A DNA stretch of 64,000 nt from Sinohyriopsis cumingii (taxonomy: Eukaryota > Mollusca > Bivalvia > Unionida > Unionidae). Positions 37,625-46,365 of the stretch are shown here, in pieces; positions within the stretch are counted from its first letter, which is position 1, and each line of letters opens with the position of its first letter. Location: positions 138,080,268 through 138,144,267 of the forward strand of contig CM068827.1 of NCBI GenBank assembly GCA_028554795.2. Direction: 5' to 3'. The position numbers were made by a program, and so were the translations under genes. The notes below the pieces were generated by a model. It searched no databases and was not told the origin of the DNA. It saw nothing but the letters and a program-made list of their open reading frames with translations.

Positions 37625-38203
37625 ATGACGGAAACTCAGAAAACGATCCATTGGGGTGCACCAGCAGCAGGGGAGACTGCCCAAGGGAACTCGGACTTAC
37701 TTTCAGAAGAGGTGAATTGGGATTTTGTGGATTTTCTCTCCTCGCAAGAATTTGTTCCGGAACCTTCGTTACCTTCTTCATTACCGCAAGTGGAGAATTT
37801 TAGACAGAGACAGAAAGAAGAATTGGAGAAATTTATACAACGACAAAAGGAAGCGGAACAGGCTTTTCTCCTACAGCAACAGCAACAAGAAGAAGAGGTA
37901 AGAAAAAAACAACAGCAACAACAGCAAGAAGAAGTAGCAGCAAAGAAACAAGAGGGTGAAAATCAAACGGTCACGGTACTGTTGGACATTTTAGCGGAGT
38001 TAAGAAGTCTGAAACAAATGTATCAGACTTCTTTATCACGACCGAAGAGAATACGACCTTCCCGAGCTAAACACGTCAACCCTGTGACTAAGCCTACCGT
38101 ACCACCCTTAGTGATTTCAACCCAATCATCATCAACATTACGCAGTCCAGAAGTAGGCCTTGGCCGTGGCAAAGGCATAAGGCAGTTAAAGTTGATTGCT
38201 TAA
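37625..38203 (+). CDS. Gln/Glu-rich coiled-coil accessory protein, 192 residues
   Basis: The N-terminus has an acidic/aromatic EEVNWDFVDFLSSQEFVPEP block. A long Gln/Glu/Lys coiled coil follows (about residues 58-118), then a hydrophobic heptad segment (VTVLLDILAELRSLKQMYQ) and a basic Pro/Ser tail. The Met was chosen because the upstream TATA and initiator place the mRNA start just before it and because copy 3 has a matching ATG (58503). It is followed 26 nt after the stop by a canonical histone stem-loop. Function unknown; multimerisation is likely. Confidence 0.75.
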   Translation: MTETQKTIHWGAPAAGETAQGNSDLLSEEVNWDFVDFLSSQEFVPEPSLPSSLPQVENFRQRQKEELEKFIQRQKEAEQAFLLQQQQQEEEVRKKQQQQQQEEVAAKKQEGENQTVTVLLDILAELRSLKQMYQTSLSRPKRIRPSRAKHVNPVTKPTVPPLVISTQSSSTLRSPEVGLGRGKGIRQLKLIA

Positions 38204-38229
38204 ACTCACCCCTTCACCATGAAGAAAAA

Positions 38230-38245
38230 GGCCCTTTTCAGGGCC
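38230..38245 (+). terminator. Histone-type 3' stem-loop, canonical
   Basis: AAAAA, then GGCCCTTTTCAGGGCC, then ACCCACA, then a purine-rich CTCGAAAAGAAATAC 10-24 nt downstream. This matches the metazoan histone mRNA consensus in stem, loop and both flanks. An AATAAA at 38455-38460 could act as back-up poly(A) signal. Confidence 0.9.
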
Positions 38246-38451
38246 ACCCACATTTCTCGAAAAGAAATACAATTTCAATTTGCCAATAACTCAAAAAAAA
38301 AAAACCACCCATTTTACCCTTATAGTACGTGTCTGTGTATGAGTGCGTGAGTGTAGCTTCTTATTTAAAATCACAACTCAAAGACACTTACCTTTTATCA
38401 TTCATTTATTCTTTTCTCCATTTTTTTACAATCCAATTCACAACACAACAC

Positions 38452-38460
38452 TTTAATAAA
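38452..38460. promoter_or_regulatory. Overlapping poly(A) signals on both strands
   Basis: AATAAA on the plus strand at 38455-38460 and ATTAAA on the minus strand at 38457-38452, between two convergent genes. The minus signal lies about 33 nt after the stop of the zinc-knuckle gene, which has no histone-type stem-loop. Confidence 0.55.
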
Positions 38461-38489
38461 AAGTTCATTGACTTCTTCTTTCTCCTTGT

Positions 38490-38963
38490 TTACTCTCTCT
38501 GTTTTTTAAATTTTTTCACCGTCTTTTCCTCATTTTCTTCCCTTCTTCTTTTCTTCTTCTCCTGTTTCTTTGCCTCTTGTAAATAGAATTGTCTTTTTTC
38601 TTCCTCTTCTTCCTCAGAAGAATCCCTCTCTTCCTCTGAAGAATCCCTTTCTTCTTCTGAAGAATTCCTCTTTTCTTCTGACTCCTCTTGTTTCTTTTTT
38701 GGGCAATCTGGAGACCAATGTCCTTTTTCTTTACAATAATAACAGGTATCTTGACTTTTGTCTTTTTTAGTTCCTGTTTTTGTTCTTTTTTGACGGTCTG
38801 GACACTCTGAAGACCAATGCCCTTTCTTCTGACAGATATAGCAAGTATCTTGACTTTTATCTCGAAAGGAAGGAGAGTAGTCCGTAGGCTGGTCTGAAGA
38901 GAATTTTCTAATGACCCCTCGCAAAGCTCTGACGAAACGTTCCATCTGGTTAGTCTCTTCCAT
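38490..38963 (-). CDS. Double CCHC zinc-knuckle protein with acidic Ser/Glu tail
   Basis: Two knuckles, CYICQKKGHWSSEC and CYYCKEKGHWSPDC (both C-x2-C-x4-H-x4-C), each preceded by the same KSQDT lead, so they arose by tandem duplication. Repeated SSEEERD units and a Lys/Arg/Glu end follow. I chose Met at 38963 (157 residues) over 39011 because the TATATAAAA at 39026-39018 would leave the upstream Met at or before the transcription start. Likely a single-stranded nucleic-acid-binding protein. Copy 3 has a broken counterpart. Confidence 0.75.
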   Translation of the reverse strand: MEETNQMERFVRALRGVIRKFSSDQPTDYSPSFRDKSQDTCYICQKKGHWSSECPDRQKRTKTGTKKDKSQDTCYYCKEKGHWSPDCPKKKQEESEEKRNSSEEERDSSEEERDSSEEEEEEKRQFYLQEAKKQEKKKRRREENEEKTVKKFKKQRE

Positions 38964-39017
38964 CGTTGTGCTCGGCTTGAGAGTGAAATGAATAGTGAAA
39001 GGACAAGACACACACCC

Positions 39018-39026
39018 TTTTATATA
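39018..39026 (-). promoter_or_regulatory. TATA box of zinc-knuckle gene
   Basis: TATATAAAA on the minus strand, back to back with the polymerase TATA 18 bp away; conserved in copy 3. Confidence 0.7.
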
Positions 39027-39043
39027 TGCTGGTCTGCTATGAC

Positions 39044-39050
39044 TATAAAG
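39044..39050 (+). promoter_or_regulatory. TATA box of polymerase N-terminal ORF
   Basis: TATAAAG 48 bp before the ATG at 39098. It forms a compact divergent promoter with 39018-39026. Confidence 0.65.
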
Positions 39051-39097
39051 TAGTTTATGGTGTTTGAACTTGAGTCATTTGACTTTTTGCTTTCAAG

Positions 39098-40072
39098 ATG
39101 AAACGATCCCATTCATTCGAGAAGAAAGAAGAAGAAGAAAGTAAGAGGCAGAAACGTGATCTATCGCCTCGTACCAGGGCTGAAATCTTGGCACAAATTC
39201 ATGCCAGTGATTTTGAAGAGGACATGAGTGAACCAGAATCCGAACCCTCTAAACCAAGTCCACCACCCTTTGTCAACCCTGAAAAGTACTATTCCATTCG
39301 AGAGACGGAAAAGCGCTCCTCTAGAAAATTTAGAACCACGGCTTACAAATACACGGTGAAGTTTAAAGATTTCAAGGCTGAAGTGCCGTTAGAGAAAGCA
39401 GAAGTGTTCATCACCGAGGTGTGGGATTCTTTGCTCACTGCACTCAAGCGACAATGTCAACCCAAAGAAGACGATCGCTTGAGACTTTCCATACAACACG
39501 ACGGTTTGAAATCCCCTGTTTGGATCGAGTTTAGCACCCCTGCAGAATTGACTGCTTCCAAAGTCATGGACAAGATTCAACACGTACAACAATCTAATGA
39601 TCAGTTTGACATCACCGATGGTAAAGCCACACTGGACATGACCCACGTCTCTCCTCCTCAAGGGACAGGACGCAAAAAGATGTTATTGGTGGACGACCTT
39701 CGCAACACCAAAACGAGTCTCGTCCGAATTAACAACCCTCATGACCAGATGTGTTTAGCCCGTGCCATCGTGGTGGGACGAACCTATGCCAACAAGAACG
39801 ACACGGTAGAATGGAAAAGAACCTGGGACACTATTCAACGTTCCGACCGAGCCAAACAACGAAACGAAGCAGAACTCCTGTTACAACAAGCGGGACTGCC
39901 CAAAGACACACTCTGCGGCATTCCTGAGATGCAAAAATTGCAAGATGTCCTAGCTCCACGATACACCTTGAAAGTGCACCCTCAAGAAATGCGCGGGCCT
40001 CTATTGTTTCGAGGCCAAGATTTTAAGGACGGAAAATACATTCATGTTTATCATCACGATGACCATTTCTGA
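39098..40072 (+). CDS. Protein-primed DNA polymerase B, N-terminal ORF
   Basis: 324 residues: a charged Glu/Lys/Arg-rich nuclear-localisation-like start (about 1-45), then the conserved N-terminal region of Polinton PolB, with the MCLARAIVVGRTYANK block and the final KYIHVYHHDDHF. In Polintons these lead without a break into a Cys-rich linker and the exonuclease. Here a TGA follows at once, and the next ORF starts 11 nt later in another frame. Copy 3 retains about 150 bp between these points, so copy 2 has lost sequence here. Whether the two pieces can still act together is unknown. Confidence 0.85.
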   Translation: MKRSHSFEKKEEEESKRQKRDLSPRTRAEILAQIHASDFEEDMSEPESEPSKPSPPPFVNPEKYYSIRETEKRSSRKFRTTAYKYTVKFKDFKAEVPLEKAEVFITEVWDSLLTALKRQCQPKEDDRLRLSIQHDGLKSPVWIEFSTPAELTASKVMDKIQHVQQSNDQFDITDGKATLDMTHVSPPQGTGRKKMLLVDDLRNTKTSLVRINNPHDQMCLARAIVVGRTYANKNDTVEWKRTWDTIQRSDRAKQRNEAELLLQQAGLPKDTLCGIPEMQKLQDVLAPRYTLKVHPQEMRGPLLFRGQDFKDGKYIHVYHHDDHF

Positions 40073-40083
40073 GCGAAGAACCA

Positions 40084-43026
40084 GTGCCTTGTTCAACTTG
40101 TCTGCGCACGTTTGTCAGCCCTACCTGTTACCAACAACATTTGAAGACGCAAGGTTCACAGAAAAAATGCGCTTGTCAACTCCTGAGATTGTGCTCTACG
40201 TGTGGACAAGGCATACGTACCAATAGTACCAAGGCACACGTATGTTCAGGAAAAAAGAAATGTCACATTTGTCATCACATCGTGGACTTGGAACACGAAT
40301 GTTACGTGCAAAAATACCAACCCCAAACAGAGAAAGAGGACGGTCACAAGAAGAAAGGCAATTTCATCTTTTTCGATTTCGAATGCATGCAAGAGACTGG
40401 CATTCACATTCCTAATTTCTGCGTGGCTCATCGAGCGTGCGAGAAGTGCATTCAAGAACCTATCTTCAGTCATTGCCCTCACTGCAGCAAGATTCCCGGA
40501 GGACGTGAAAAAATCTTTCGGGGACCAAACACGTTAGCCGATTTTGCCCAATGGGTCTTAGACCCCGTCGACAAGACGTGGAGCCAAGAGGACATCGAAC
40601 GTTACGGAGATTGTCATCGTCATGCCACGGTGATGGCTCACAATTTCTCCGGATACGATGGACAGTTTCTTCTTAGATACTATACGGAACAAGGCACCGA
40701 GCGTCCTAAAGTGACTTTGAACGGAGCCAAAATCATTTTCATGCAAGTGGGACAAGTGCAGTTTAAAGATTCGATGAGCTATTTGGCCATGCCTTTGAGT
40801 CGAATGCCTAAAACGTTTGGAATGACAGAAATGGCTAAAGGGTACTTTCCACACTTTTTCAATACGGAAGCCAATCAACATGCCGTTCTACCCCATTTGC
40901 CTGAGGCTCACTATTACGACCCCGACAACATGCGTACCGAACAACGAGAAGCTTTCTACGCTTGGTACCAGATTCACGCCTCGGACCCTTTCGACTTTCA
41001 GGAAGAAATGCTAAAGTATTGTCGTTCCGACGTGGACATTTTACGGCGTTGCTGTGGAAAATTTCGAGAACTGTTCATGGAACACGGAGGGGTCGATCCT
41101 TTGAAAGAAGCTTGCACCATTGCCAAAGCGTGTTCCTTAGTGTATCGACAACGATTCATGCCTGAAAACACCGTGGCTGTCATCAGTCCTCAAACGACCC
41201 ACTTTGTCAAACGTCAATACTCGGTCAAAGCCCTACGTTGGTTACATTACTTGTGCGACAAGGAAGACAAGTGGATTCAACATGCCCGCAACGGAGGGGG
41301 CGAAAAGACCATCGGAACGTATTCGGTCGATGGCTGGGACTTAGAAAACCCTAAGATCGTGTACGAGTTTAACGGTTGCTTATTTCACGGATGTCCCGTC
41401 TGTTACCCTGACCGTGGCACTAAAAATCAGTTTTTGCAACGAACCATGGAAGACTTGTACCAGGACACTTGTCAGCGGCGCCTAAAGTTAGAACAGGAAG
41501 GATACCAAGTGGTGGAAATGTGGGAACACGAGTACGATCACCGTATGAAAACCGATCCCGAGTTTAAACGCCTCGTGGAAAGTTACCAGTTCATGGACCC
41601 GCTGAACCCGAGGGATAGTTTGTACGGAGGAAGGACCAATGCCACCTGTTTGCTGTACCAAGCCGACGAAGAGAAAGGAGAAGAAATCAAATACTTGGAC
41701 GTGTGTTCGCTGTATCCCTACGTGTGCAAATATTGTCGCTTTCCTGTAGGGCACCCGCAATTGTTCACGGAACACATCGACCTGAAAAACATTCGACAAT
41801 ACGAAGGCTTGATCAAGTGTAAAGTTTTGCCTCCCACGAACCTATACCATCCCGTCTTACCTCACCATTGTCAAGGCAAACTGATGTTTCCCTTGTGCCG
41901 TACTTGTGCCGAAACGTGCAACCAAGACCAACCTTGTCAGCACAGCCAGGAAGAACGGGCCTTGACGGGAACCTGGGTCAGCGTAGAATTGTTCAAAGCT
42001 CTGGACATGAGATACCAACTGTTAGAAGTGTACGAAATTTGCCACTTTCCCAAGACACAACAATACCACAAGGGTGACTCTACTCAGAAAGGCATTTTCG
42101 CAGACTACGTGGATGCCTTTTTGAAACTGAAGCAAGAAGCCAGTGGCTATCCGTCCTGGTGTCACACTCCCGAAGACCAAATAAAATTCAAAGAGAAATA
42201 TTACGAACAAGAAGGCATCACTTTAGACCACATCGAGAAAAACGAAGGCAGGCGATCGTTTGCCAAAGTGATGTTAAATTGCTTGTGGGGTAAAATGGCA
42301 CAACGACCGTGTTTACCCAAGACGGAATATTTGACAGAACCTTTCCGCTACTTCCAGATGATTCACGACAAAACCAAATACATGAAACACGTGGACGTCG
42401 TTCGAGAGAATTTAATCTTGGTCAATTACGAAGAAGATCTGGACTTTGTACAAGACGACCCTTTTGGAAATGTCATCATTGCGGCTTACGTGACAGCCCA
42501 TGCTCGCTTAAAATTGTACGAAGCTTTAGAACTGTTAGAAGAACGCGTCCTGTACTTTGACACGGACAGTTGCATTTACATCCATCACCCGATTCAACAT
42601 CACCCTAACATCGAAGGAGACCGTTTAGGAGCCTGGACAAACGAGCATCCCGACGACAAGATTCTAAGTTTCGTCAGTGGCGGTCCCAAAAATTACGGCT
42701 ACGAATACCGGGACAAACAAGGAGAAGTGCACACGACATGCAAAGTGAAAGGACTGACTCTGAATTATCGTACCAGTCGAGTGGTCAACTTTGGGGTATT
42801 GAAAGAAGCCTTGCAATCGGGAGAGGATGGAAACTTTAAAGTGACCACCTATCAACCGAACAAGATTGTACGTTTACCCACTCACCACATCGTCAGTCGA
42901 CCCTTGGAAAAAGTCTATCAAATCGTGTACCAGAAGCGAGTGCGACTTCCCAATCATTTCACCTTACCGTACGGTCACGTTGGTATTGGTCTGTATATAA
43001 AAAGGAACCCTAGGCAAGATCGATAG
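40084..43026 (+). CDS. Protein-primed DNA polymerase B, exonuclease and polymerase ORF
   Basis: 980 codons; the first is GTG, so the true start is unclear and this is probably the larger half of a broken gene. In order: Cys/His zinc-binding-like region (about 3-75), ExoI FFDFEC (D98, E100), ExoII AHNFSGYDGQF (about 185-195), ExoIII KYCRSDVDIL, polymerase motif A LDVCSLYPY (D539), motif B KVMLNCLWGK (K728) and motif C YFDTDSCIYI (D826, D828). All catalytic residues are present. It replicates the element from a terminal protein primer. The 3' end of the ORF contains the TATA box of the next gene. Confidence 0.9.
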   Translation: MPCSTCLRTFVSPTCYQQHLKTQGSQKKCACQLLRLCSTCGQGIRTNSTKAHVCSGKKKCHICHHIVDLEHECYVQKYQPQTEKEDGHKKKGNFIFFDFECMQETGIHIPNFCVAHRACEKCIQEPIFSHCPHCSKIPGGREKIFRGPNTLADFAQWVLDPVDKTWSQEDIERYGDCHRHATVMAHNFSGYDGQFLLRYYTEQGTERPKVTLNGAKIIFMQVGQVQFKDSMSYLAMPLSRMPKTFGMTEMAKGYFPHFFNTEANQHAVLPHLPEAHYYDPDNMRTEQREAFYAWYQIHASDPFDFQEEMLKYCRSDVDILRRCCGKFRELFMEHGGVDPLKEACTIAKACSLVYRQRFMPENTVAVISPQTTHFVKRQYSVKALRWLHYLCDKEDKWIQHARNGGGEKTIGTYSVDGWDLENPKIVYEFNGCLFHGCPVCYPDRGTKNQFLQRTMEDLYQDTCQRRLKLEQEGYQVVEMWEHEYDHRMKTDPEFKRLVESYQFMDPLNPRDSLYGGRTNATCLLYQADEEKGEEIKYLDVCSLYPYVCKYCRFPVGHPQLFTEHIDLKNIRQYEGLIKCKVLPPTNLYHPVLPHHCQGKLMFPLCRTCAETCNQDQPCQHSQEERALTGTWVSVELFKALDMRYQLLEVYEICHFPKTQQYHKGDSTQKGIFADYVDAFLKLKQEASGYPSWCHTPEDQIKFKEKYYEQEGITLDHIEKNEGRRSFAKVMLNCLWGKMAQRPCLPKTEYLTEPFRYFQMIHDKTKYMKHVDVVRENLILVNYEEDLDFVQDDPFGNVIIAAYVTAHARLKLYEALELLEERVLYFDTDSCIYIHHPIQHHPNIEGDRLGAWTNEHPDDKILSFVSGGPKNYGYEYRDKQGEVHTTCKVKGLTLNYRTSRVVNFGVLKEALQSGEDGNFKVTTYQPNKIVRLPTHHIVSRPLEKVYQIVYQKRVRLPNHFTLPYGHVGIGLYIKRNPRQDR
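42994..43003 (+). promoter_or_regulatory. TATA box of BIR gene, inside PolB coding sequence
   Basis: TATATAAAAA overlaps the last codons of the polymerase, 56 bp before the ATG at 43059. It is conserved at 63945 in copy 3. Confidence 0.75.
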
Positions 43027-43058
43027 TTCATTGGGACTACCAAGACCGAGCGAACAAG

Positions 43059-43802
43059 ATGAATACTTTGAAAGAGACATCGTTCCAGTTTGGGGATTGT
43101 AAAAAAGTTGTATCTTCCTCTAGTGTGACTAATACTGGATGGATAAGACCCAGGCATTGCGACGGAAAATGTCCGGAAGGAAACTGCGATTGTCCATGTG
43201 GTTACCATTGTAATTGCGTAACGGAGTTTGCAGACGAGTGCGATTGTGAGCCTTGCGATGTGTACGATGCTGTACGTTGTGACCTGAGCGATGCCGTAAA
43301 GCATCATGGGAACTTTAGTGTCCCTACCCCTATCATGGAAAGCGATGCTGTGCGTGTCAAACCTGTGGGATGCGAAAGTGATGCCGCTCGTCCTCTTGGA
43401 CATTTTACTGGGTTTCGTTTTAAAGGGGAATGTTCACCTTCACGTCTACCCCCCTACGGATGTCATCCAGCCCTGAGCAAACTCCTGCCCATGTCACTCA
43501 ATCCTCATCGAAACGAACCTGTGAAAGACGAATATTCGTTCCCTGTGCGTTTGTCGGAATACTGCGACTTTGAAAATCGTCTTCAATCGTTCAAAGGAAA
43601 ATGGCCTAAGTATCTGGGAGGACCGACCCCCGAAGAATTAGCCAGAGCCGGATTTTTCTACTTGGGCGAAGGAGATAAAGTCAAGTGCTTGAGTTGCGGT
43701 GTGTCACTTCACCACTGGGAACCGCAAGATTCGGCCTACGTTGAACATGCTCGATGGTCACCGAATTGTCATTACTTACCGTTATTGGGACCGAGACATT
43801 GA
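43059..43802 (+). CDS. BIR-domain (IAP-type) protein
   Basis: 247 residues. Residues 34-67 are Cys-rich (CPEGNCDCPCGYHCNC...) and a short acidic repeat (ESDAVRV, ESDAAR) follows. Residues about 165-242 form one BIR domain: YCDFENRLQSF at the start, the GFFYLGEGDKVKC core and the zinc ligands C210, C213, H230, C237 with exact C-x2-C-x16-H-x6-C spacing. No RING finger. In animals and insect viruses BIR proteins bind caspases or IAP antagonists and block apoptosis. That role here is inferred. It is probably captured from a host or viral IAP, with its own TATA box. Confidence 0.85.
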   Translation: MNTLKETSFQFGDCKKVVSSSSVTNTGWIRPRHCDGKCPEGNCDCPCGYHCNCVTEFADECDCEPCDVYDAVRCDLSDAVKHHGNFSVPTPIMESDAVRVKPVGCESDAARPLGHFTGFRFKGECSPSRLPPYGCHPALSKLLPMSLNPHRNEPVKDEYSFPVRLSEYCDFENRLQSFKGKWPKYLGGPTPEELARAGFFYLGEGDKVKCLSCGVSLHHWEPQDSAYVEHARWSPNCHYLPLLGPRH

Positions 43803-43830
43803 AGTAACTTCTTACCATAATAATCTGTTC

Positions 43831-44286
43831 ATGAATACTTTACAAGAGAACATTCGTGCTTTGCCTGTGGAGTTGAGAGAACGCATTTACCGAGAGCTGG
43901 TCAAAATACAAGTGAAACGTAAAGAACAATTGCATCCGTTACGTCACCGGTGTTTGAACCACTGGTACCTTCAGGCTATACAAGGACTGATTGAGTTGAA
44001 AGTGTTCCATTGGACAGACATTGATCAACGACCTCCTGGTTATAAAAAGGAATGGTTTGGTATTGACGATTCTATCTACTACATTGTAAACGTACTGCAT
44101 CGAATTCCAGAGGAAGAGTTAACGAATTACCAACATCTTTCACGCAATGTCAACTTAGTGAAAGAGGAAACTTCTGAACGAATTGTAATGTGTAGATTAG
44201 TGGTGAAACGATTTAGATTCGACAATGAATTAAAACCATGTTTGTGCAAACAGTACATTTCTTGTGTCAGACCAAAGAGGATTTAG
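43831..44286 (+). CDS. Paralogue A of a tandem pair, 151 residues
   Basis: Met at 43831 was chosen because the paralogue starts at the corresponding codon (MxTLxENIRALPVELRERIY). The first 60 residues or so (LPVELRERIYRELV, RHRCLNHWYL) are nearly identical to paralogue B; the rest diverges, although EEELTNYQHL/EDEVKDYQHI and KEETSERI/EEETSNRT still align. The LPxELxxxIY opening faintly resembles an F-box, too weak to assign. Function unknown. Confidence 0.7.
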   Translation: MNTLQENIRALPVELRERIYRELVKIQVKRKEQLHPLRHRCLNHWYLQAIQGLIELKVFHWTDIDQRPPGYKKEWFGIDDSIYYIVNVLHRIPEEELTNYQHLSRNVNLVKEETSERIVMCRLVVKRFRFDNELKPCLCKQYISCVRPKRI

Positions 44287-44298
44287 TATGACCTATTC

Positions 44299-44817
44299 AT
44301 GGATACTTTGCTAGAGAACATTCGTGCTTTGCCTGTGGAGTTGAGAGAACGCATTTACCGAGAGCTGGTCAAAATACAAGTGAAACGTAAAGAACAATTG
44401 CATCCGTTACGTCACCGGTGTTTGAACCACTGGTACCTGAAGGGTATAAGAGAACTGATTCGTCAGAAATTGTTTCAATGGTCAGACCTTGTTCAATACT
44501 TCCAGGCCCCCGATGATTCACGTGTTGATCATTTTGGTTACTTCGAGATTCACCTAGAGCAACCCATTGAGGAAGACGAGGTAAAGGATTACCAACATAT
44601 TTTCCGTGGAATCTACTTAGCGGAAGAGGAAACTTCTAATCGAACTCTGACGTTTCGGTTACAGTATGCAAGATTTACATTCCCCACTGGAGAACGAAGA
44701 TCACTGGCTAGAAAGTACGTGTATTCTTTTCGAAACAAAGAGACTATAAAAACAGGCAGCTATGCCACGACTTATGTCGTATGTCATCCAACAGATTCCG
44801 TGGAAGGAACTCAATGA
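44299..44817 (+). CDS. Paralogue B of a tandem pair, 172 residues
   Basis: Starts 12 nt after paralogue A ends. Shares its N-terminal third almost base for base; the C-terminal part is longer and ends TDSVEGTQ. No known domain recognised. Confidence 0.7.
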   Translation: MDTLLENIRALPVELRERIYRELVKIQVKRKEQLHPLRHRCLNHWYLKGIRELIRQKLFQWSDLVQYFQAPDDSRVDHFGYFEIHLEQPIEEDEVKDYQHIFRGIYLAEEETSNRTLTFRLQYARFTFPTGERRSLARKYVYSFRNKETIKTGSYATTYVVCHPTDSVEGTQ

Positions 44818-44986
44818 CCATATTCAAACCGTGGATCATTACCATCGATTATTACAAGAACTTTATCCATTCAATTTGGGACGACAAGTGGTGTGTGTCT
44901 TAGTGACTTGTTTTCTGGGATTTCGTTTACCAGCCGATTCTTTGTGGACTCTTTACGATCAGTACTTACCACCTCCATGGCCTTAA
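44774..44986 (+). CDS. Hypothetical helical ORF overlapping paralogue B
   Basis: Reads MSYVIQQIPWKELNDHIQTV and continues amphipathic to LYDQYLPPPWP. It overlaps paralogue B by 44 nt and the next ORF by 9 nt. The coding style suggests that it and the following ORF are halves of one gene separated by a frameshift. No third copy is available here to test this. Confidence 0.4.
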   Translation: MSYVIQQIPWKELNDHIQTVDHYHRLLQELYPFNLGRQVVCVLVTCFLGFRLPADSLWTLYDQYLPPPWP

Positions 44987-45525
44987 ATGGTCACGAAAAA
45001 CTCCTTTTGCTCAAAGCCTTGCGGTTTCATCTGGATACTTCTCGACCTCAACAGGAAAAAAAGATTCGTCAACTTTTAGCTACCCAAGACGTGTATGACG
45101 ATGTGTGTGTAGCTTGTGACTTACACCCTCATTGGACAGATGTTCGTGACTGGAAAAAGGGGGGTTTTGAGGCTTGGACCCAAGAAGTGGCCCAGTATGC
45201 ACAAGAGTTGTTCAAGGAAAAAAGTTACTTTTCAACCTGTGTTAGTGACGGTGCCAGAAGAACCCGTCACCGAGAACAACCACTCGCTTCAGGACAGGAC
45301 TGTCATGGACATTCCTGAAAGGTCATTCGGGAGGACACTTGTGTGACAATACCTCATGTAGAGACTGTAAGAACATTACACACTGTCCCTAGGACATCTT
45401 GGTTACCCAAAACATGTTGTACAGACACTTGTTTATATTCCACTTTGATCGCTTTGCTGTGTTTTATATTCCTGTACATCACTATTTGGGTTGTATGTAT
45501 TTTTGTCTTTCGTGTTCATATTTGA
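44978..45525 (+). pseudogene. Putative tail-anchored protein with in-frame TGA
   Basis: One frame runs from Met at 44978 to 45525 with a single TGA at 45316-45318. The first part is helical (HEKLLLLKALRFHLDTS; DWKKGGFEAWTQEVAQYAQE). After the TGA the frame ends in a strong membrane segment (LIALLCFIFLYITIWVVCIF) and the short basic end RVHI, so a tail anchor is plausible. A soluble helical domain plus tail anchor beside a BIR gene recalls Bcl-2-like proteins, and DWKKGGFEAW is faintly BH2-like, but no BH1 (NWGR) motif is seen. AATAAA follows at 45533. Confidence 0.4.
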
Positions 45526-45532
45526 AACATTC

Positions 45533-45538
45533 AATAAA
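45533..45538 (+). promoter_or_regulatory. Poly(A) signal
   Basis: AATAAA 8 nt after the preceding stop, followed by a TGT-rich stretch. It marks the end of the accessory block before the ATPase promoter. Confidence 0.6.
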
Positions 45539-45554
45539 CGTGTTCTGAAAAAAG

Positions 45555-45562
45555 TATATAAA
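45555..45562 (+). promoter_or_regulatory. TATA box of packaging ATPase
   Basis: TATATAAA 48 bp before the ATG at 45610. Confidence 0.7.
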
Positions 45563-45609
45563 CTCTTGTCTTGTTTGTTTTTCGTGTCACAAGTGACATT
45601 TCTCACACC

Positions 45610-46365
45610 ATGGCTACCTCTGCTGTCTCTGCTCCCTCTTCCTCTACTGTCAAAGTCATCGACGAACACTTAGATCGTGCCAGTTGGGAGGCTTTGTATC
45701 TTCGCCATCCCTTTAACATGCTCATTGCTGGACCTAGCGGTTCAGGCAAAACCGAATTCGTCAAACGTTTGATCGAACATAAACATCATTTGATCGATCG
45801 GCCACCTCAACGGATCGTGTGGTGTTACAAAGAGTGGCAATCGGCGTACAGCCTTTTGCGAGAAAGTCAAGGCGATTCCATCGTGTTTGTGGAAGGCATT
45901 CCTAAAGAAGACGACGGCATCGTCTCTGACTCCCGTCAAACCCATTTGGTCATTTTCGACGACATGTTAGGAGAAGACGAAGAAGAAATTAAATTGTGGT
46001 TCACGCGCAAAGGGCATCACCGTAATGCCAGTGTCGTTTACATCACCCAAAATTTGTTTCAACAAAGTAAAGCCCATCGCACCATCAGTCTCAATGCACA
46101 TTACGTGGTCTTGTTTAAAAGCCCTCGAGATAAATCGCAAGTGCAAGTCTTAGCCAAACAGTTAGGAACGCCTTGGCTGACTCAGGCGTACGACGATGCC
46201 ACTCAAACGCCACACGCCTATTTACTCGTCGATTTGAAACCTACCACTCCCGAGGATTTGCGATTTCATACCCACTTGTTTCACCACTGGTGCCAAGACG
46301 GAGGGCCTGTCCTGTACTCGTCTCCGTCCTCGACTTCATTTCACTCCCCATCAAAAAATCTATAA
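45610..46365 (+). CDS. Genome-packaging ATPase (FtsK/HerA superfamily, A32-like)
   Basis: 251 residues. Walker A GPSGSGKT at 41-48, Walker B HLVIFDD at about 112-118, and a sensor-like VVYITQNLFQQ at 142-152. This is the enzyme that pumps DNA into capsids in Polintons and related viruses; the size is usual for the family. Met at 45610 was chosen over an in-frame upstream Met because the TATA box ends at 45562, too close to the earlier codon. The stop overlaps the TATA box of the following gene. Confidence 0.9.
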   Translation: MATSAVSAPSSSTVKVIDEHLDRASWEALYLRHPFNMLIAGPSGSGKTEFVKRLIEHKHHLIDRPPQRIVWCYKEWQSAYSLLRESQGDSIVFVEGIPKEDDGIVSDSRQTHLVIFDDMLGEDEEEIKLWFTRKGHHRNASVVYITQNLFQQSKAHRTISLNAHYVVLFKSPRDKSQVQVLAKQLGTPWLTQAYDDATQTPHAYLLVDLKPTTPEDLRFHTHLFHHWCQDGGPVLYSSPSSTSFHSPSKNL